Source: Tropicimonas sediminicola (GTDB lineage Bacteria > Pseudomonadota > Alphaproteobacteria > Rhodobacterales > Rhodobacteraceae). From it: a DNA stretch of 64,000 bases. The first letter of the stretch is position 1. Every line of letters starts with the position of its first letter. The position numbers and the translations under genes are program-made. The notes below the pieces were generated by a model. That model made no database searches, was not told the origin of the DNA, and saw only the letters and a program-made list of their open reading frames with translations. The stretch spans positions 186,001 through 250,000 of the forward strand of contig NZ_FZOY01000003.1 in the NCBI RefSeq assembly GCF_900188335.1, read 5' to 3'. Positions 1 to 10,087 of the stretch are shown here, piece by piece.

Positions 1-899
1 CTCTGGGCCTGCTGATGCTGGCGGCAGCGGTGTTCAGCCTGCTGCAGCCTTATCCGGTGCATTACCTGATCGGGGTCTGCCTCGCCGTCCTCTGGGCATT
101 CGGACTTTCCGTGAGGGGGCGCTCTCCCTTGCTCGTCGTGCTGGCATTGCTCGCGGCGCTGCTGGTGCCGCTGCTGGCGCGGGGCTCGGTCGAACTGGCG
201 GTCGGCGTCGTGTTCTGGCTGTCGGCCAACATGGTCTTCGCGCTGCTGACCACATGGGCGGCCTTCGTGCTGCTGCCGGTCCCGGAGCAGGCGCATGTGC
301 AGCAGGAAGCGCCGCAGGGAGGCGAGCCGGAATTCGACCCGGAGCGCCGCCTGGTGCGCATGGCGCTGGTGACGGTGCCCTTCGCGCTGGCGTTCTTCCT
401 GGTGGATGGCGGCGCGCCGCTGACGCTGCTCTTCGTGGCGATCCTCGCCCAGCAGCTGGCCGCCAGCACCGAGGACGGGCCGGCCGTGGCGGGCGCGATG
501 CTGGCGGCGAACCTGATCGGCGGCCTCGCGGCGGTGACTGCCCATGAGCTCGTCGTGGCGGCGACGTTCTTTCCGTTCCTGGCGCTGGTGGTGCTGGCGG
601 TCTGCCTAGGTTTTGGCTGGTGGCACGCCTCCGAACGCCCGGATTCGGCGTTGGCGGGCTCGGCCATGACGACCTTCCTGATCCTCTTCGGTGGCGCGAT
701 CGCGCCGCTTTCCGACAGCGCCGAGGTGGCGATGCTGAGCCGGCTCGGTCAGATCGGGCTTGCTCTGGCCTGGGTGCTCACGGCTTTCGTGGTTCTGGAT
801 GCGCTGCTTCCGGAGCGGGCACCGAGGCTGCCTGACTGGCGAAAAACCCAGCCACGCGGGCACGCACATGGTGCCAAAGCGCCGGGGCCCCACGCATGA
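1..899 (+). CDS. DUF2955/FUSC-like membrane protein, 5' truncated
   Basis: The frame is open from the left edge, so the start lies outside the window; the first in-window ATG is at 15. The visible part is a polytopic inner-membrane protein. Hydrophobic helices fill the first 90 or so residues, a short polar Glu/Gln-rich loop follows (about residues 95-117 from the ATG at 15), and then a second helix block. This resembles the DUF2955 and fusaric-acid-resistance-like permease families, often found beside efflux components; the transported compound is unknown. The C-terminal tail is rich in Pro, His and Arg. The last 122 bp overlap the tail of the convergent HD hydrolase gene. Membrane nature is clear; the family is a judgement from style. 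Confidence 0.7.
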   Translation, partial: LGLLMLAAAVFSLLQPYPVHYLIGVCLAVLWAFGLSVRGRSPLLVVLALLAALLVPLLARGSVELAVGVVFWLSANMVFALLTTWAAFVLLPVPEQAHVQQEAPQGGEPEFDPERRLVRMALVTVPFALAFFLVDGGAPLTLLFVAILAQQLAASTEDGPAVAGAMLAANLIGGLAAVTAHELVVAATFFPFLALVVLAVCLGFGWWHASERPDSALAGSAMTTFLILFGGAIAPLSDSAEVAMLSRLGQIGLALAWVLTAFVVLDALLPERAPRLPDWRKTQPRGHAHGAKAPGPHA

Positions 900-1407
900 C
901 CTTTTCCCCGACGCGGTCGTCGATCTGGTCGAGCGTCACGTCGTAGTCGATCCAGCTGCCGCCGCCATTGGCGAGGTTCAGAAGCAGAGGCTGCACGCGG
1001 TCGATGGTTTTCGCGAAGATCGCATCGGCGGTCTCCGCGGCCTCGAACTCGTCCCAGAGAGCGCGGAACTCGGTGGCCTGCGCCGCAGGCAGCAGGCCGA
1101 ACAGACGGTCCGCGGCGGCGCGCTCCTTGGCGGCATGGGCCTCGGCATCGTGGACCTCGTGGATCGGCATGTCGCCGGCGTCGATTTCCACGATGTCGTG
1201 CAGCAGGAGCATCCGGATCACCCGGTCGATCCGCACCTCCGGCCCGGCCTCGTCTGCCAGGACCAGCGCGTACATCGCGATATGCCAGGAATGCTCGGCC
1301 GAGTTCTCGCGGCGCGAATTGTCGGCGATGGGCGTTGCCCGGAGCACACCCTTCAGGCGGTCGATTTCCTGCAGAAAGGCGATCTGGTCGGCGAGTTTAT
1401 CGGTCAT
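778..1407 (-). CDS. HD domain hydrolase, YfbR/HDDC2-like nucleotidase
   Basis: A 209-residue cytoplasmic protein with the HD metal-phosphohydrolase fold. The metal ligands are visible as AEHSWH (about residues 37-42), LLLHDIVEID (about 67-76) and a later Asp in KTIDRVQPLL. The order H...HD...D with an Arg-rich N-terminus matches the HD_3 family that includes the 5'-deoxynucleotidase YfbR and HDDC2. A role in dephosphorylating deoxynucleoside monophosphates is known for those relatives and only inferred here. The family core ends near residue 185, and the Ala/Pro-rich tail beyond it is the part that overlaps the convergent membrane-protein gene. The start ATG at 1407 gives the usual family N-terminus. 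Confidence 0.85.
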   Translation of the reverse strand: MTDKLADQIAFLQEIDRLKGVLRATPIADNSRRENSAEHSWHIAMYALVLADEAGPEVRIDRVIRMLLLHDIVEIDAGDMPIHEVHDAEAHAAKERAAADRLFGLLPAAQATEFRALWDEFEAAETADAIFAKTIDRVQPLLLNLANGGGSWIDYDVTLDQIDDRVGEKVMRGAPALWHHVRARVAGFFASQAASVPAPEAAHPEPRKP

Positions 1408-1471
1408 GCCCCGCCTTTAGGCGCTTCGTCGGGCAACGACAAGCGTTGCCCGTGCGCGCCCTTGCCCCGAG

Positions 1472-1699
1472 TCAGCCGCTCTTCGCGTCGGCCTGCTTGA
1501 CCTGTGTCGTCAGGAACTCCCGCGCCCGGCGTTCGGCCAGGCGCATCCGGATCGAGGTCAGGTAGGCTTCCTCCATCGTCGTGGAGGTCGCGCCGAGCTG
1601 CTTTGCGACGTCGGTGATCAGGCTCTCCCGGCCAATCCGGAAGGCCTCCTCGATCGTGTCCTTCGCCAGGCTGTCGGCGAGATCCTCCAGGACGCTCAT
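1472..1699 (-). CDS. Small hypothetical protein, 75 aa
   Basis: I do not recognise a named family. The ATG at 1699 gives a 75-residue, charged, mostly helical protein rich in Glu, Arg and Leu, with no signal peptide or membrane segment. It lies 8 bp downstream of the alpha/beta hydrolase gene on the same strand, so the two are probably co-transcribed. The amphipathic pattern (for example AFRIGRESLITDVAKQLG) suggests a helical bundle or a small partner protein. The frame stays open far upstream of this ATG, but that extension is Arg/Pro-rich antisense of the hydrolase, so the shorter start was chosen. Confidence 0.6.
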   Translation of the reverse strand: MSVLEDLADSLAKDTIEEAFRIGRESLITDVAKQLGATSTTMEEAYLTSIRMRLAERRAREFLTTQVKQADAKSG

Positions 1700-1707
1700 G
1701 GCGGGCC

Positions 1708-2361
1708 TCAGCGCGTGGTTTCGGTCAGCCGGCGGCGCACGTAGGTCTCCACGTGATCGAGCATCGGCTGCATGTAGGGCTCCTCGAAGAAGTGGCCTGC
1801 GCCTTCCATCTCTTCGTGGGTGACGGTGATGCCCTTCTGCTCGTGAAGCTTTGCAACCAGCGCCTGGGTGTCCTTGGGCGGGGCCACGCGGTCGGCTGCA
1901 CCGTTGATGATCAGGCCCGAGGACGGGCAGGGCGCGAGGAACGAGAAGTCGTACATGTTGGCCGGCGGCGAGACCGAGACGAAGCCGGTGATCTCGGGGC
2001 GGCGCATCAGCAGCTGCATGCCGATCCAGGCCCCGAAGGAGAAGCCGGCGACCCAGCAATGCTTGGCGTTCTGGTTCATCGACTGCAGGTAGTCCAGCGC
2101 CGAGGCGGCGTCGCTGAGTTCGCCCACGCCCTGGTCGTACTCGCCCTGGCTCCGGCCCACGCCGCGGAAATTGAACCGCAGGACGGTGAAGCCCATGTTG
2201 TGGAACGTGTAGTGGAGGTTGTAGACGACCTTGTTGTTCATCGTGCCGCCGAACTGCGGGTGCGGATGAAGCAGGATCGCGATCGGCGCGTCCTTTTCCT
2301 TCTGCGGGTGATAGCGGCCCTCCAGCCGTCCTTCGGGTCCGGGGAATATCACCTCGGGCAT
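1708..2361 (-). CDS. Alpha/beta hydrolase (dienelactone-hydrolase/YtfL-type, COG2945)
   Basis: A 217-residue soluble serine hydrolase. The nucleophile elbow is GFSFG with Ser108. The probable acid is Asp157 in INGAADRVAPP and the base is His190 in GAGHFFEEP. An oxyanion-type LLHPHPQFGG segment (about 30-39) is typical of this small single-domain subfamily. The substrate is unknown; relatives are annotated as esterases or dienelactone-hydrolase-like. The start at 2361 was preferred over an upstream ATG at 2400 because AAGAGG lies 7 bp before it. It is divergent from iscR, sharing a 167-bp intergenic region, and probably forms a transcription unit with the 75-residue gene downstream. Confidence 0.85.
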   Translation of the reverse strand: MPEVIFPGPEGRLEGRYHPQKEKDAPIAILLHPHPQFGGTMNNKVVYNLHYTFHNMGFTVLRFNFRGVGRSQGEYDQGVGELSDAASALDYLQSMNQNAKHCWVAGFSFGAWIGMQLLMRRPEITGFVSVSPPANMYDFSFLAPCPSSGLIINGAADRVAPPKDTQALVAKLHEQKGITVTHEEMEGAGHFFEEPYMQPMLDHVETYVRRRLTETTR

Positions 2362-2409
2362 GTGCCTGCCTCTTTCCTTGTCTGGTTGCGAATGCGTCAT
2401 CGCGAGCGA

Positions 2410-2438
2410 TTGACGCTATCGGTCGGGGTAACTAGAAC
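2410..2438 (+). promoter_or_regulatory. Putative promoter of the iscR-suf operon
   Basis: TTGACG at 2410-2415 and TAGAAC at 2433-2438 are separated by 17 bp, a reasonable sigma-70 arrangement, and lie about 90 bp upstream of the iscR start. Predicted by eye only. Confidence 0.4.
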
Positions 2439-2447
2439 ACTTCCATT
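2431..2447 (+). promoter_or_regulatory. Possible Irr/ICE-like iron-control site
   Basis: The segment contains TAGAA, three bases, then TTC followed by CA. This partly matches the alphaproteobacterial Irr (ICE) consensus TTTAGAA-N3-TTCTAAA (9 of 14 defined positions). It overlaps the putative -10 box of iscR, where a repressor would act. Irr control of suf genes is known in this group; the assignment here is inference. Confidence 0.35.
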
Positions 2448-2528
2448 CCGTGGGCTGCATATAACAGCGGAGCCTGAGGCAGTTAAGCTCCCCCGAGGCC
2501 CACGTCAACCTTTCGGGAGGGGTGTTCC

Positions 2529-2996
2529 GTGAAACTCAGCACCAAAGGCCGCTACGCGATGGTGGCGCTGACCGATCTCGCGCTGGCCCCGGCCGGGGAT
2601 CTTGTGTCGCTCTCCGAAATCAGCGACCGGCAGGACATCTCGCTGCCCTATCTGGAACAGCTCTTCGTGAAGCTTCGGCGTGCGGGACTCGTGGAATCGG
2701 TGCGGGGCCCGGGCGGCGGCTACCGGCTGGGCCGGCCGGCCGAGCAGATCCGGGTTTCCGAGGTCCTGACCGCGGTGGACGAGACGGTGAGCGCGCTGCA
2801 CACCGGGGCGGGCGCCAAGGGCGGTGTCTCCGGCAGCCGGGCGCAATCGCTGAACAACCGGCTCTGGGAAAGTCTTTCGGCCCATGTCTACGTGTTCCTG
2901 CACCAGGCACGGCTGTCGGACGTGGTGAACAACGATCTGGCGCCCTGTCCGGCCGTGCCGTCGCTGTTCCAGCTCCACGACGATTGCACCGAGTAG
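2529..2996 (+). CDS. iscR: IscR-type Rrf2 family regulator without the classical Cys triad
   Basis: A 155-residue Rrf2 regulator, first gene of the suf operon. The winged-helix N-terminus is canonical: MKLSTKGRYAMVAL, then the wing GPGGGYRLGRPAEQI. The protein should bind DNA as a dimer and control Fe-S assembly genes. In E. coli IscR the [2Fe-2S] ligands Cys92, Cys98 and Cys104 lie in a short loop; the equivalent segment here (HTGAGAKGGVSGSRAQ) has no cysteine. The only cysteines are Cys140 and Cys153 near the C-terminus. Rhodobacter sphaeroides IscR is reported to bind a cluster with atypical coordination, so function is probably retained. The GTG start at 2529 is preceded by GGGAGG. Confidence 0.92.
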   Translation: MKLSTKGRYAMVALTDLALAPAGDLVSLSEISDRQDISLPYLEQLFVKLRRAGLVESVRGPGGGYRLGRPAEQIRVSEVLTAVDETVSALHTGAGAKGGVSGSRAQSLNNRLWESLSAHVYVFLHQARLSDVVNNDLAPCPAVPSLFQLHDDCTE

Positions 2997-3013
2997 CGCG
3001 CTGACCTATGACA

Positions 3014-3093
3014 CTCCCGCCCGGTGGGCGCGGGAGACGATCTTTCCTGCGAAAGATCGCGCCTTCGGCATGGGTATTTGAGCCAAGAAGAAG
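3014..3093. repeat. Interspersed palindromic repeat, copy A, with hairpins
   Basis: The iscR/desulfurase gap holds two hairpins: CTCCCGC 3014-3020 with GCGGGAG 3030-3036, and CGATCTTTC 3038-3046 with GAAAGATCG 3051-3059. The stretch from the second hairpin through GGGTATTTGAGCCAAGAAGAA matches, in reverse complement, copies near 45.87 kb and 48.7 kb. It may also attenuate transcription between iscR and the desulfurase. Confidence 0.7.
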
Positions 3094-3108
3094 GGCGGGC
3101 GGGAAAGG

Positions 3109-4158
3109 ATGAGCCGGAGCTACCTCGACTGGAACGCCACGGCGCCGCTGCGGCCCGAAGCCCGCGCGGCGATGCTGAAGGCGATGGACCTCGTCGGCAA
3201 CCCGTCCTCCGTACATGCGGAGGGGCGCGCCGCGAAGGCGCTGGTCGAGCGGGCGCGGGCACAGGTGGCGCGGGCGCTCGGCGCGGAGGGCGCCGATGTC
3301 GTCTTCACCTCCGGGGCGACCGAAGCCGCGGCGCTGGCGCTTGCCGGCCGGGGGCTGGTCGGCGCCGCGATCGAGCACGATGCGGTGGCGAGCTGGATCG
3401 ACACGAGCCTGCCGGTCTCGGCGGGCGGCCTGGTGACGGTAAGCGAGCCCGGGCGCTCCACCCTGCAGCTGGCCAATTCGGAGACCGGGATCCTGCAGAC
3501 GCTGCCGGAGGGGCTCGCGGTCAGCGACATGACCCAGGCCTTTGGCAAGGTGCCGCTGGCCTTCAACTGGTCGGGATGCGACATGGCGCTGGTGTCGGCG
3601 CACAAGCTCGGCGGACCGAAGGGCGTCGGTGCGCTGGTGCTGAAGCGGGGCCTCGACGTGGAGGCCCGCATCCGCGGTGGCGGGCAGGAGATGGGGCGGC
3701 GCTCCGGCACCGAGAACCTGATCGGAATCGCGGGCTTCGGCGCCGCCGCGGAAGCCGCGCAGCGCGATCTGGAAGCGGGTTGCTGGGAGCGGGTGGAAAA
3801 ACTTAGAAGCATTCTAGAAAAAGCTCTGGAATCTTCCGCAAAGGATATTATTTTTGTCGGGAAATCGTCGAGGCGACTCCCCAACACATCCTGCATCGTG
3901 GTGCCGGGCTGGCGGGGCGAGACCCAGGTGATGCAGATGGATCTGGCCGGCTTCGCCATTTCGGCGGGATCGGCCTGTTCCTCCGGCAAGGTCAAGGTCA
4001 GCCGGGTCCTGCAGTCGATGGGACTCGGCGACGGCGCGTCCTGCGCGATCAGGGTGTCGATCGGGCCGGAGACGACGGAAGAAGAGGTTTTGCGGTTCGC
4101 CGAAGCTTGGGCGGCCGCCCATGGACGGATGATGGCACGGTCGGGGCAGGGCTCCTGA
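3109..4158 (+). CDS. Cysteine desulfurase (NifS/IscS-type)
   Basis: A 349-residue class V aminotransferase-fold, PLP-dependent enzyme expected to release sulfur from L-cysteine as an enzyme persulfide. The Schiff-base lysine is Lys166 in SAHKLGG and the persulfide cysteine is Cys290 in SAGSACSSGKV. The N-terminus SYLDWNATAPLRPEA is the usual IscS/NifS opening with Asn in place of the common His-containing motif. It is shorter than E. coli IscS (404 residues). It sits between iscR and sufB; as the operon also has sufS, two desulfurases of different classes serve one locus. A strong GGGAAAGG ribosome-binding site precedes the ATG at 3109. Confidence 0.9.
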   Translation: MSRSYLDWNATAPLRPEARAAMLKAMDLVGNPSSVHAEGRAAKALVERARAQVARALGAEGADVVFTSGATEAAALALAGRGLVGAAIEHDAVASWIDTSLPVSAGGLVTVSEPGRSTLQLANSETGILQTLPEGLAVSDMTQAFGKVPLAFNWSGCDMALVSAHKLGGPKGVGALVLKRGLDVEARIRGGGQEMGRRSGTENLIGIAGFGAAAEAAQRDLEAGCWERVEKLRSILEKALESSAKDIIFVGKSSRRLPNTSCIVVPGWRGETQVMQMDLAGFAISAGSACSSGKVKVSRVLQSMGLGDGASCAIRVSIGPETTEEEVLRFAEAWAAAHGRMMARSGQGS

Positions 4159-4193
4159 GCCGGCGCCGCCAAAGTAGACGGATTGGATAGGAC

Positions 4194-5717
<1,524 letters not shown>

Positions 5718-5730
5718 GGCTTGAGGCCCG

Positions 5731-5771
5731 GAGGCGTCGTGCCGGGCCGGCAAGGGCCGGCGCCACGCCTC
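5731..5771 (+). terminator. Intra-operon hairpin after sufB
   Basis: Nested inverted repeats: outer GAGGCGT 5731-5737 with ACGCCTC 5765-5771, inner GCCGGC 5746-5751 with GCCGGC 5756-5761. There is no clear T-run, so this is more likely a partial terminator or mRNA-stabilising structure than a full stop. Confidence 0.55.
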
Positions 5772-5859
5772 TCGGGTGCAACTTGGACAGGGCATTGCGT
5801 GGTGGCGCCGGGGTGGGCGACCCTGGCGCTTTTCGAAACGGTCGCAGGGATCGGATGGG

Positions 5860-6759
5860 ATGGCCGCAGAGGCTCCGATAAAACTCTTCTGGTATCGCAA
5901 GGAGCCGAACTTCGGCGATGCGCTGTCACCGCTGGTGGTTGCGCATCTGGCCGGCCGTCCGGTTGCCTGGGCGCACCGGGGCGAGTGCGAGCTCTATGCC
6001 GCGGGCAGCCTGATGACGATGATCGCCAACGCCCATGCCGAGCCGCGCCACGATGGCAGCCGGCCGGTGATCTGGGGAAGTGGAATGATGGCGCCGGTGT
6101 CCAGCGGGTTCCTGGCAAACGTCCGGCTGGCCCTCCTGCGTGGGCCGATCACCGCGACGCTGCTGGGGCAGCGGGCGGAGGGCTATGGAGATCCGGGCCT
6201 GCTGGCGCCCGAGGTGCTCGGGGAAGCGCCGCAGCGGCAGGACAGGATTGGCGTGGTACCGCACCTGAGCAAGCGCGGGGACCCGGCGCTCGTGGCGGCG
6301 CTGGCGGATGACCCGCGGCTGGTGCTGATCGACGTCACCGCGGAAGATCCGCTGAACGTGGTGCGCCAGATCGCCTCCTGCGCCTACGTGTTCGCGTCAA
6401 GCCTGCACGGGATGATCGTGGCCGATGCCTTCGGGGTTCCGAACACCTGGCTCGATCCGAGTGGCAACCACGGGGCCGCTGCGCTGAAGTTCTACGACTA
6501 CGCCGCCAGCGTCGGCCGCGCGTTGCCAGCGCCGCTGTCGGTGGACGAGATCGGCGCCGCGATCCGTGCGGGCCTTCCCGAAACCATCGGCCACGCGGCC
6601 GGTGTCTCGGCCTGCCGGCAGGCGCTGGTCGAGGCTTTCCCCGCCGAGCTCCGTGCCGGACAGGGGGCTTTCGCCGCGACGCGGGCGACAGATGGCTTCG
6701 GCCTCCGCGCCGAAGAGGCGCGCGCGTCGGGATACGAGATGAAAGGACTCGCGAGATGA
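5860..6759 (+). CDS. Polysaccharide pyruvyl transferase family protein
   Basis: A 299-residue protein of the polysaccharide pyruvyl transferase family. The N-terminus [20 protein letters not shown] is the characteristic opening of exopolysaccharide pyruvyl- or sugar-modifying enzymes, and [18 protein letters not shown] near residue 180 is the second hallmark (S-x-x-H-G). Members transfer pyruvate from phosphoenolpyruvate to sugars or are relatives of unknown acceptor. The start at 5860 was chosen over 5776 because the family motif begins just after it and AGGGA lies about 10 bp upstream. It lies between sufB and sufC, an odd place for a surface-polysaccharide enzyme. Its stop overlaps the next start (ATGA). 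Confidence 0.85.
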   Translation: MAAEAPIKLFWYRKEPNFGDALSPLVVAHLAGRPVAWAHRGECELYAAGSLMTMIANAHAEPRHDGSRPVIWGSGMMAPVSSGFLANVRLALLRGPITATLLGQRAEGYGDPGLLAPEVLGEAPQRQDRIGVVPHLSKRGDPALVAALADDPRLVLIDVTAEDPLNVVRQIASCAYVFASSLHGMIVADAFGVPNTWLDPSGNHGAAALKFYDYAASVGRALPAPLSVDEIGAAIRAGLPETIGHAAGVSACRQALVEAFPAELRAGQGAFAATRATDGFGLRAEEARASGYEMKGLAR

Positions 6760-7067
6760 TCGTCACAACGACCCCGGCCGTCGAAGGCCGCCAGATCACC
6801 GAGTACTGCGGCATCGTCGTCGGCGAGGCGATTCTGGGCGCAAACGTGTTCCGCGATCTCTTTGCCGGCATCACCGACATCATCGGTGGCCGGTCGGGCA
6901 GCTACGAGGCCAGCCTCGGCGAGGCGCGCCAGACCGCCCTGCGGGAGCTGGAAGAACGCGCAGCAGCCCTTGGCGCCAACGCCGTCGTCGGGGTCGACCT
7001 CGACTACGAGGTCATCAACAACATGCTCATGGTCTCGGCCTCGGGCACGGCGGTCAGGCTCGGATAA
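6756..7067 (+). CDS. YbjQ/UPF0145 heavy-metal-binding-domain protein
   Basis: A 103-residue YbjQ family protein. It opens with [14 protein letters not shown], contains [30 protein letters not shown] and ends with [15 protein letters not shown], all typical of the family. YbjQ proteins form small oligomers and are annotated as putative heavy-metal-binding; no enzymatic role is established. The start overlaps the previous stop by 4 bp, indicating translational coupling inside the suf operon. No cysteines are positioned as an obvious metal site besides Cys18. A link to iron or cluster chemistry is only suggested by location. Confidence 0.9.
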   Translation: MIVTTTPAVEGRQITEYCGIVVGEAILGANVFRDLFAGITDIIGGRSGSYEASLGEARQTALRELEERAAALGANAVVGVDLDYEVINNMLMVSASGTAVRLG

Positions 7068-7143
7068 GTGCTGATTTCGTCGAAATATCGCCCCGATTTG
7101 CGGCCAGTTTCCCTTCCCATAGGAAGTGGAAAGGTAGCGAGTG

Positions 7144-7431
7144 ATGGCATACGCTGGGACAGCGGATCGGGGATTTGCCGAGCGGATTGCCCGGATCGAG
7201 AAGGGCAAGCAATGGACGCCCGACGGTGTCGTCGTGCCGTCCACCAAGGCCAGGAAAAAGAAGATCGGGCTGAAGCACCACAATCGCAGGATCACCATGA
7301 TGCTGTCGGTTCTGCTGGTCGGGTGCCTGGTGTCCGTATTCTCCCACATGCAGGCGGAGCTTGCGGAAGAGGACGCCGAGATCGATCTCTCCGGGGTGAC
7401 AGCCCTGTTCTCCACCATCACCGGCGGCTGA
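7144..7431 (+). CDS. Small membrane-anchored hypothetical protein
   Basis: A 95-residue protein if the ATG at 7144 is used; a GTG at 7141 would add one residue, with AAAGG upstream serving either. The first 50 residues are basic (PSTKARKKKIGLKHHNRR), followed by a single transmembrane helix (about 51-68, MMLSVLLVGCLVSVFSHM) and an acidic tail of about 27 residues. The predicted topology is cytoplasmic basic N-terminus and periplasmic C-terminus. I recognise no family. Between ybjQ and sufC, it appears to be part of the operon. Confidence 0.7.
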   Translation: MAYAGTADRGFAERIARIEKGKQWTPDGVVVPSTKARKKKIGLKHHNRRITMMLSVLLVGCLVSVFSHMQAELAEEDAEIDLSGVTALFSTITGG

Positions 7432-7513
7432 CGCCGCTCTCCACCAACCGAATTTCGAACCCAAAGGCCGGGCCCTCCCAGGGCGCCGGCCCGCTTTGCA
7501 TGCGAGGATGAAA

Positions 7514-8269
<756 letters not shown>

Positions 8270-8270
8270 C

Positions 8271-9566
8271 ATGGCGTTGACCCAGCAGAAACTGGACGCC
8301 ACGAGCATGCGCCTGGCCTCGCTGCAGCTGCCCGAGAGCGGCGCGTGGCTGGCCGAGGCGCGGCAGGCGGCGCAGGGGCGCGTGCAGGCGATGGGCCTGC
8401 CGCATGCCCGTGACGAATACTGGAAATACACCCGTCCCGAGACGCTGGTGCAGCCCGACGTGCCCGCGGCGAAGGTCTTCGAGCCCTACGAGACCGCCGT
8501 GTTCGACGACATCGACCGGCTGAAGATCGTGTTTGTCGACGGCGCGTTCGACGCCGAGGCCTCGGACGACCTGAGCCTTGCCGGGGTGGAGATCGAGACG
8601 CTCGAAACCGCCGGCGCGGCCGACATCCACTGGGCGCGCGACCTCTACGGTGTGCTGGAAACTCGCGGGCAGGACCCGGTGGAGCGGCCGCTGGCCGCGC
8701 TCAACACCGCCTTCGCGCGGGTCGGGGTCGTGATCCGGGTCACCGGCAAGGCGGCCAGGCCGATCAACCTGATCTACCTGAACCGCAGCGCCGATTCCGA
8801 CGCCATGCTGCACCACGTGGTGAAGGTGGAAGAGGGCGCGGACCTGACGGTTCTGGAAAACGGTCCGGCCGCCGCGCGGCTGAGCACGGTGATGGAGGTC
8901 GAGGTCGCCGACGGCGGCGCTTTCCACCACGTCCGCACGCAGGGCCGCACCCACGAGCGTCGCGCCGTGACCCACATCTTTGCCCGTCTCGGCAAGGAGA
9001 GCACCTTCAAGTCCTTCACCCTCACCGCCAACGGCGCGCTGACCCGTAACGAGGCGGTGATCGAGCTGACCGGCGACGACGCGGTGGCCCACGTGGCCGG
9101 CGCCGCGCTCGGTGACGGGGCGACGGGGGATTTCCACCACGACGACACCGTCTTCATCACCCACGATGCGGAGCGCTGCGAGAGCCGGCAGGTGTTCAAG
9201 AAGGTGCTGCGCAACGGCGCGGTCGGCGTCTTCCAGGGCAAGATCCTGGTCAAGGACGGCGCGCAGAAGACCGACGGCTACCAGATCAGCCAGTCGCTGC
9301 TGCTCGACGACGACAGCCAGTTCCTCGCCAAGCCGGAGCTGGAGATCTACGCCGACGACGTCGCCTGCTCGCATGGCTCCACCTCGGGCGCGATCGACGA
9401 GGAGGGCCTCTTCTACCTGCGCTCCCGCGGCATCCCGGCACCGATCGCGACCGACCTCATGGTCATCGCCTTCGTCGCGGAAGCCATCGAGGAGATCGAG
9501 GACGAGAGCATCGCCGCCGACGTCCTGAGTCGCCTCGAAGGGTGGCTGGAGCGGCGCAGGGGCTGA
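8271..9566 (+). CDS. sufD: Fe-S assembly subunit SufD
   Basis: A 431-residue SufD, the partner of SufB in the SufBC2D complex. The N-terminus is helical and diverged, with HARDEYWKYTRPETL marking the start of the family core. The C-terminal beta-helix ends in the conserved block EIYADDVACSHGSTSGAIDEEGLFYLRSRGI, which contains the conserved Cys and His used at the SufB/SufD interface. Length is typical. Only a single base separates it from sufC, and the next gene starts 3 bp after its stop, so the order sufC-sufD-YIP1-YIP1-sufS is one transcription unit. Confidence 0.96.
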   Translation: MALTQQKLDATSMRLASLQLPESGAWLAEARQAAQGRVQAMGLPHARDEYWKYTRPETLVQPDVPAAKVFEPYETAVFDDIDRLKIVFVDGAFDAEASDDLSLAGVEIETLETAGAADIHWARDLYGVLETRGQDPVERPLAALNTAFARVGVVIRVTGKAARPINLIYLNRSADSDAMLHHVVKVEEGADLTVLENGPAAARLSTVMEVEVADGGAFHHVRTQGRTHERRAVTHIFARLGKESTFKSFTLTANGALTRNEAVIELTGDDAVAHVAGAALGDGATGDFHHDDTVFITHDAERCESRQVFKKVLRNGAVGVFQGKILVKDGAQKTDGYQISQSLLLDDDSQFLAKPELEIYADDVACSHGSTSGAIDEEGLFYLRSRGIPAPIATDLMVIAFVAEAIEEIEDESIAADVLSRLEGWLERRRG

Positions 9567-9569
9567 GGC

Positions 9570-10076
9570 GTGTCGGTTTCCGCCGAGATCCTCCGGACCT
9601 TCCGGGCGCCGCGTCAGGTGATGCGGCGCCTGCTTGCCTCGCTGTCGGGCGATGACCGGCCGGAGGCGCGGATCCTGGTCTACCTGGTCGCCGGCTGCTT
9701 CGTGATATTCGTCTCGCATCTGCCCGCGGCGGTGGCGGGGGGGCCGCAATGGCCGCCAGAAGCCCCGGCGGAGGCGCGGGTTATCAACACCTTCTTCGGC
9801 TGGCTTTTCATCGCACCGCTGCTGTTCTACGGCCTCGCCGGCGTGGCGCACCTCGTTGCGCGTGTCATCGGCGGGCAGGGCAGCTTCCTGCGCTCCCGCG
9901 CGGCGTTGTTCTGGACGGTGCTTGCGGTCTCGCCGCTGATGCTCCTGCGCGGCATGGTGCAGCACCTGATCGGGCCCGGGGTGCAACTCCAGTCGGTGGA
10001 ATGGGCGGTGGCCCTTGCGTTCTGCGCCCTGTGGGCCATATCGCTGGTCGAGGCCGAAACGGCCCCGGCAGGCTGA
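9570..10076 (+). CDS. YIP1 family membrane protein (first of two)
   Basis: A 168-residue inner-membrane protein with four hydrophobic segments (about residues 35-55, 72-95, 107-126 and 140-160). The N-terminal AEILRTFRAPRQVMRRLL is the amphipathic lead-in seen in bacterial YIP1-like proteins. The start is GTG at 9570, 3 bp after sufD. YIP1 proteins are known in eukaryotes for vesicle trafficking; the bacterial role is unknown. Rhodobacteraceae suf operons carry such genes, so the location is probably meaningful. Together with the next gene it looks like a tandem pair of diverged paralogues. Confidence 0.75.
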   Translation: MSVSAEILRTFRAPRQVMRRLLASLSGDDRPEARILVYLVAGCFVIFVSHLPAAVAGGPQWPPEAPAEARVINTFFGWLFIAPLLFYGLAGVAHLVARVIGGQGSFLRSRAALFWTVLAVSPLMLLRGMVQHLIGPGVQLQSVEWAVALAFCALWAISLVEAETAPAG

Positions 10077-10087
10077 AGGCAGATAGG

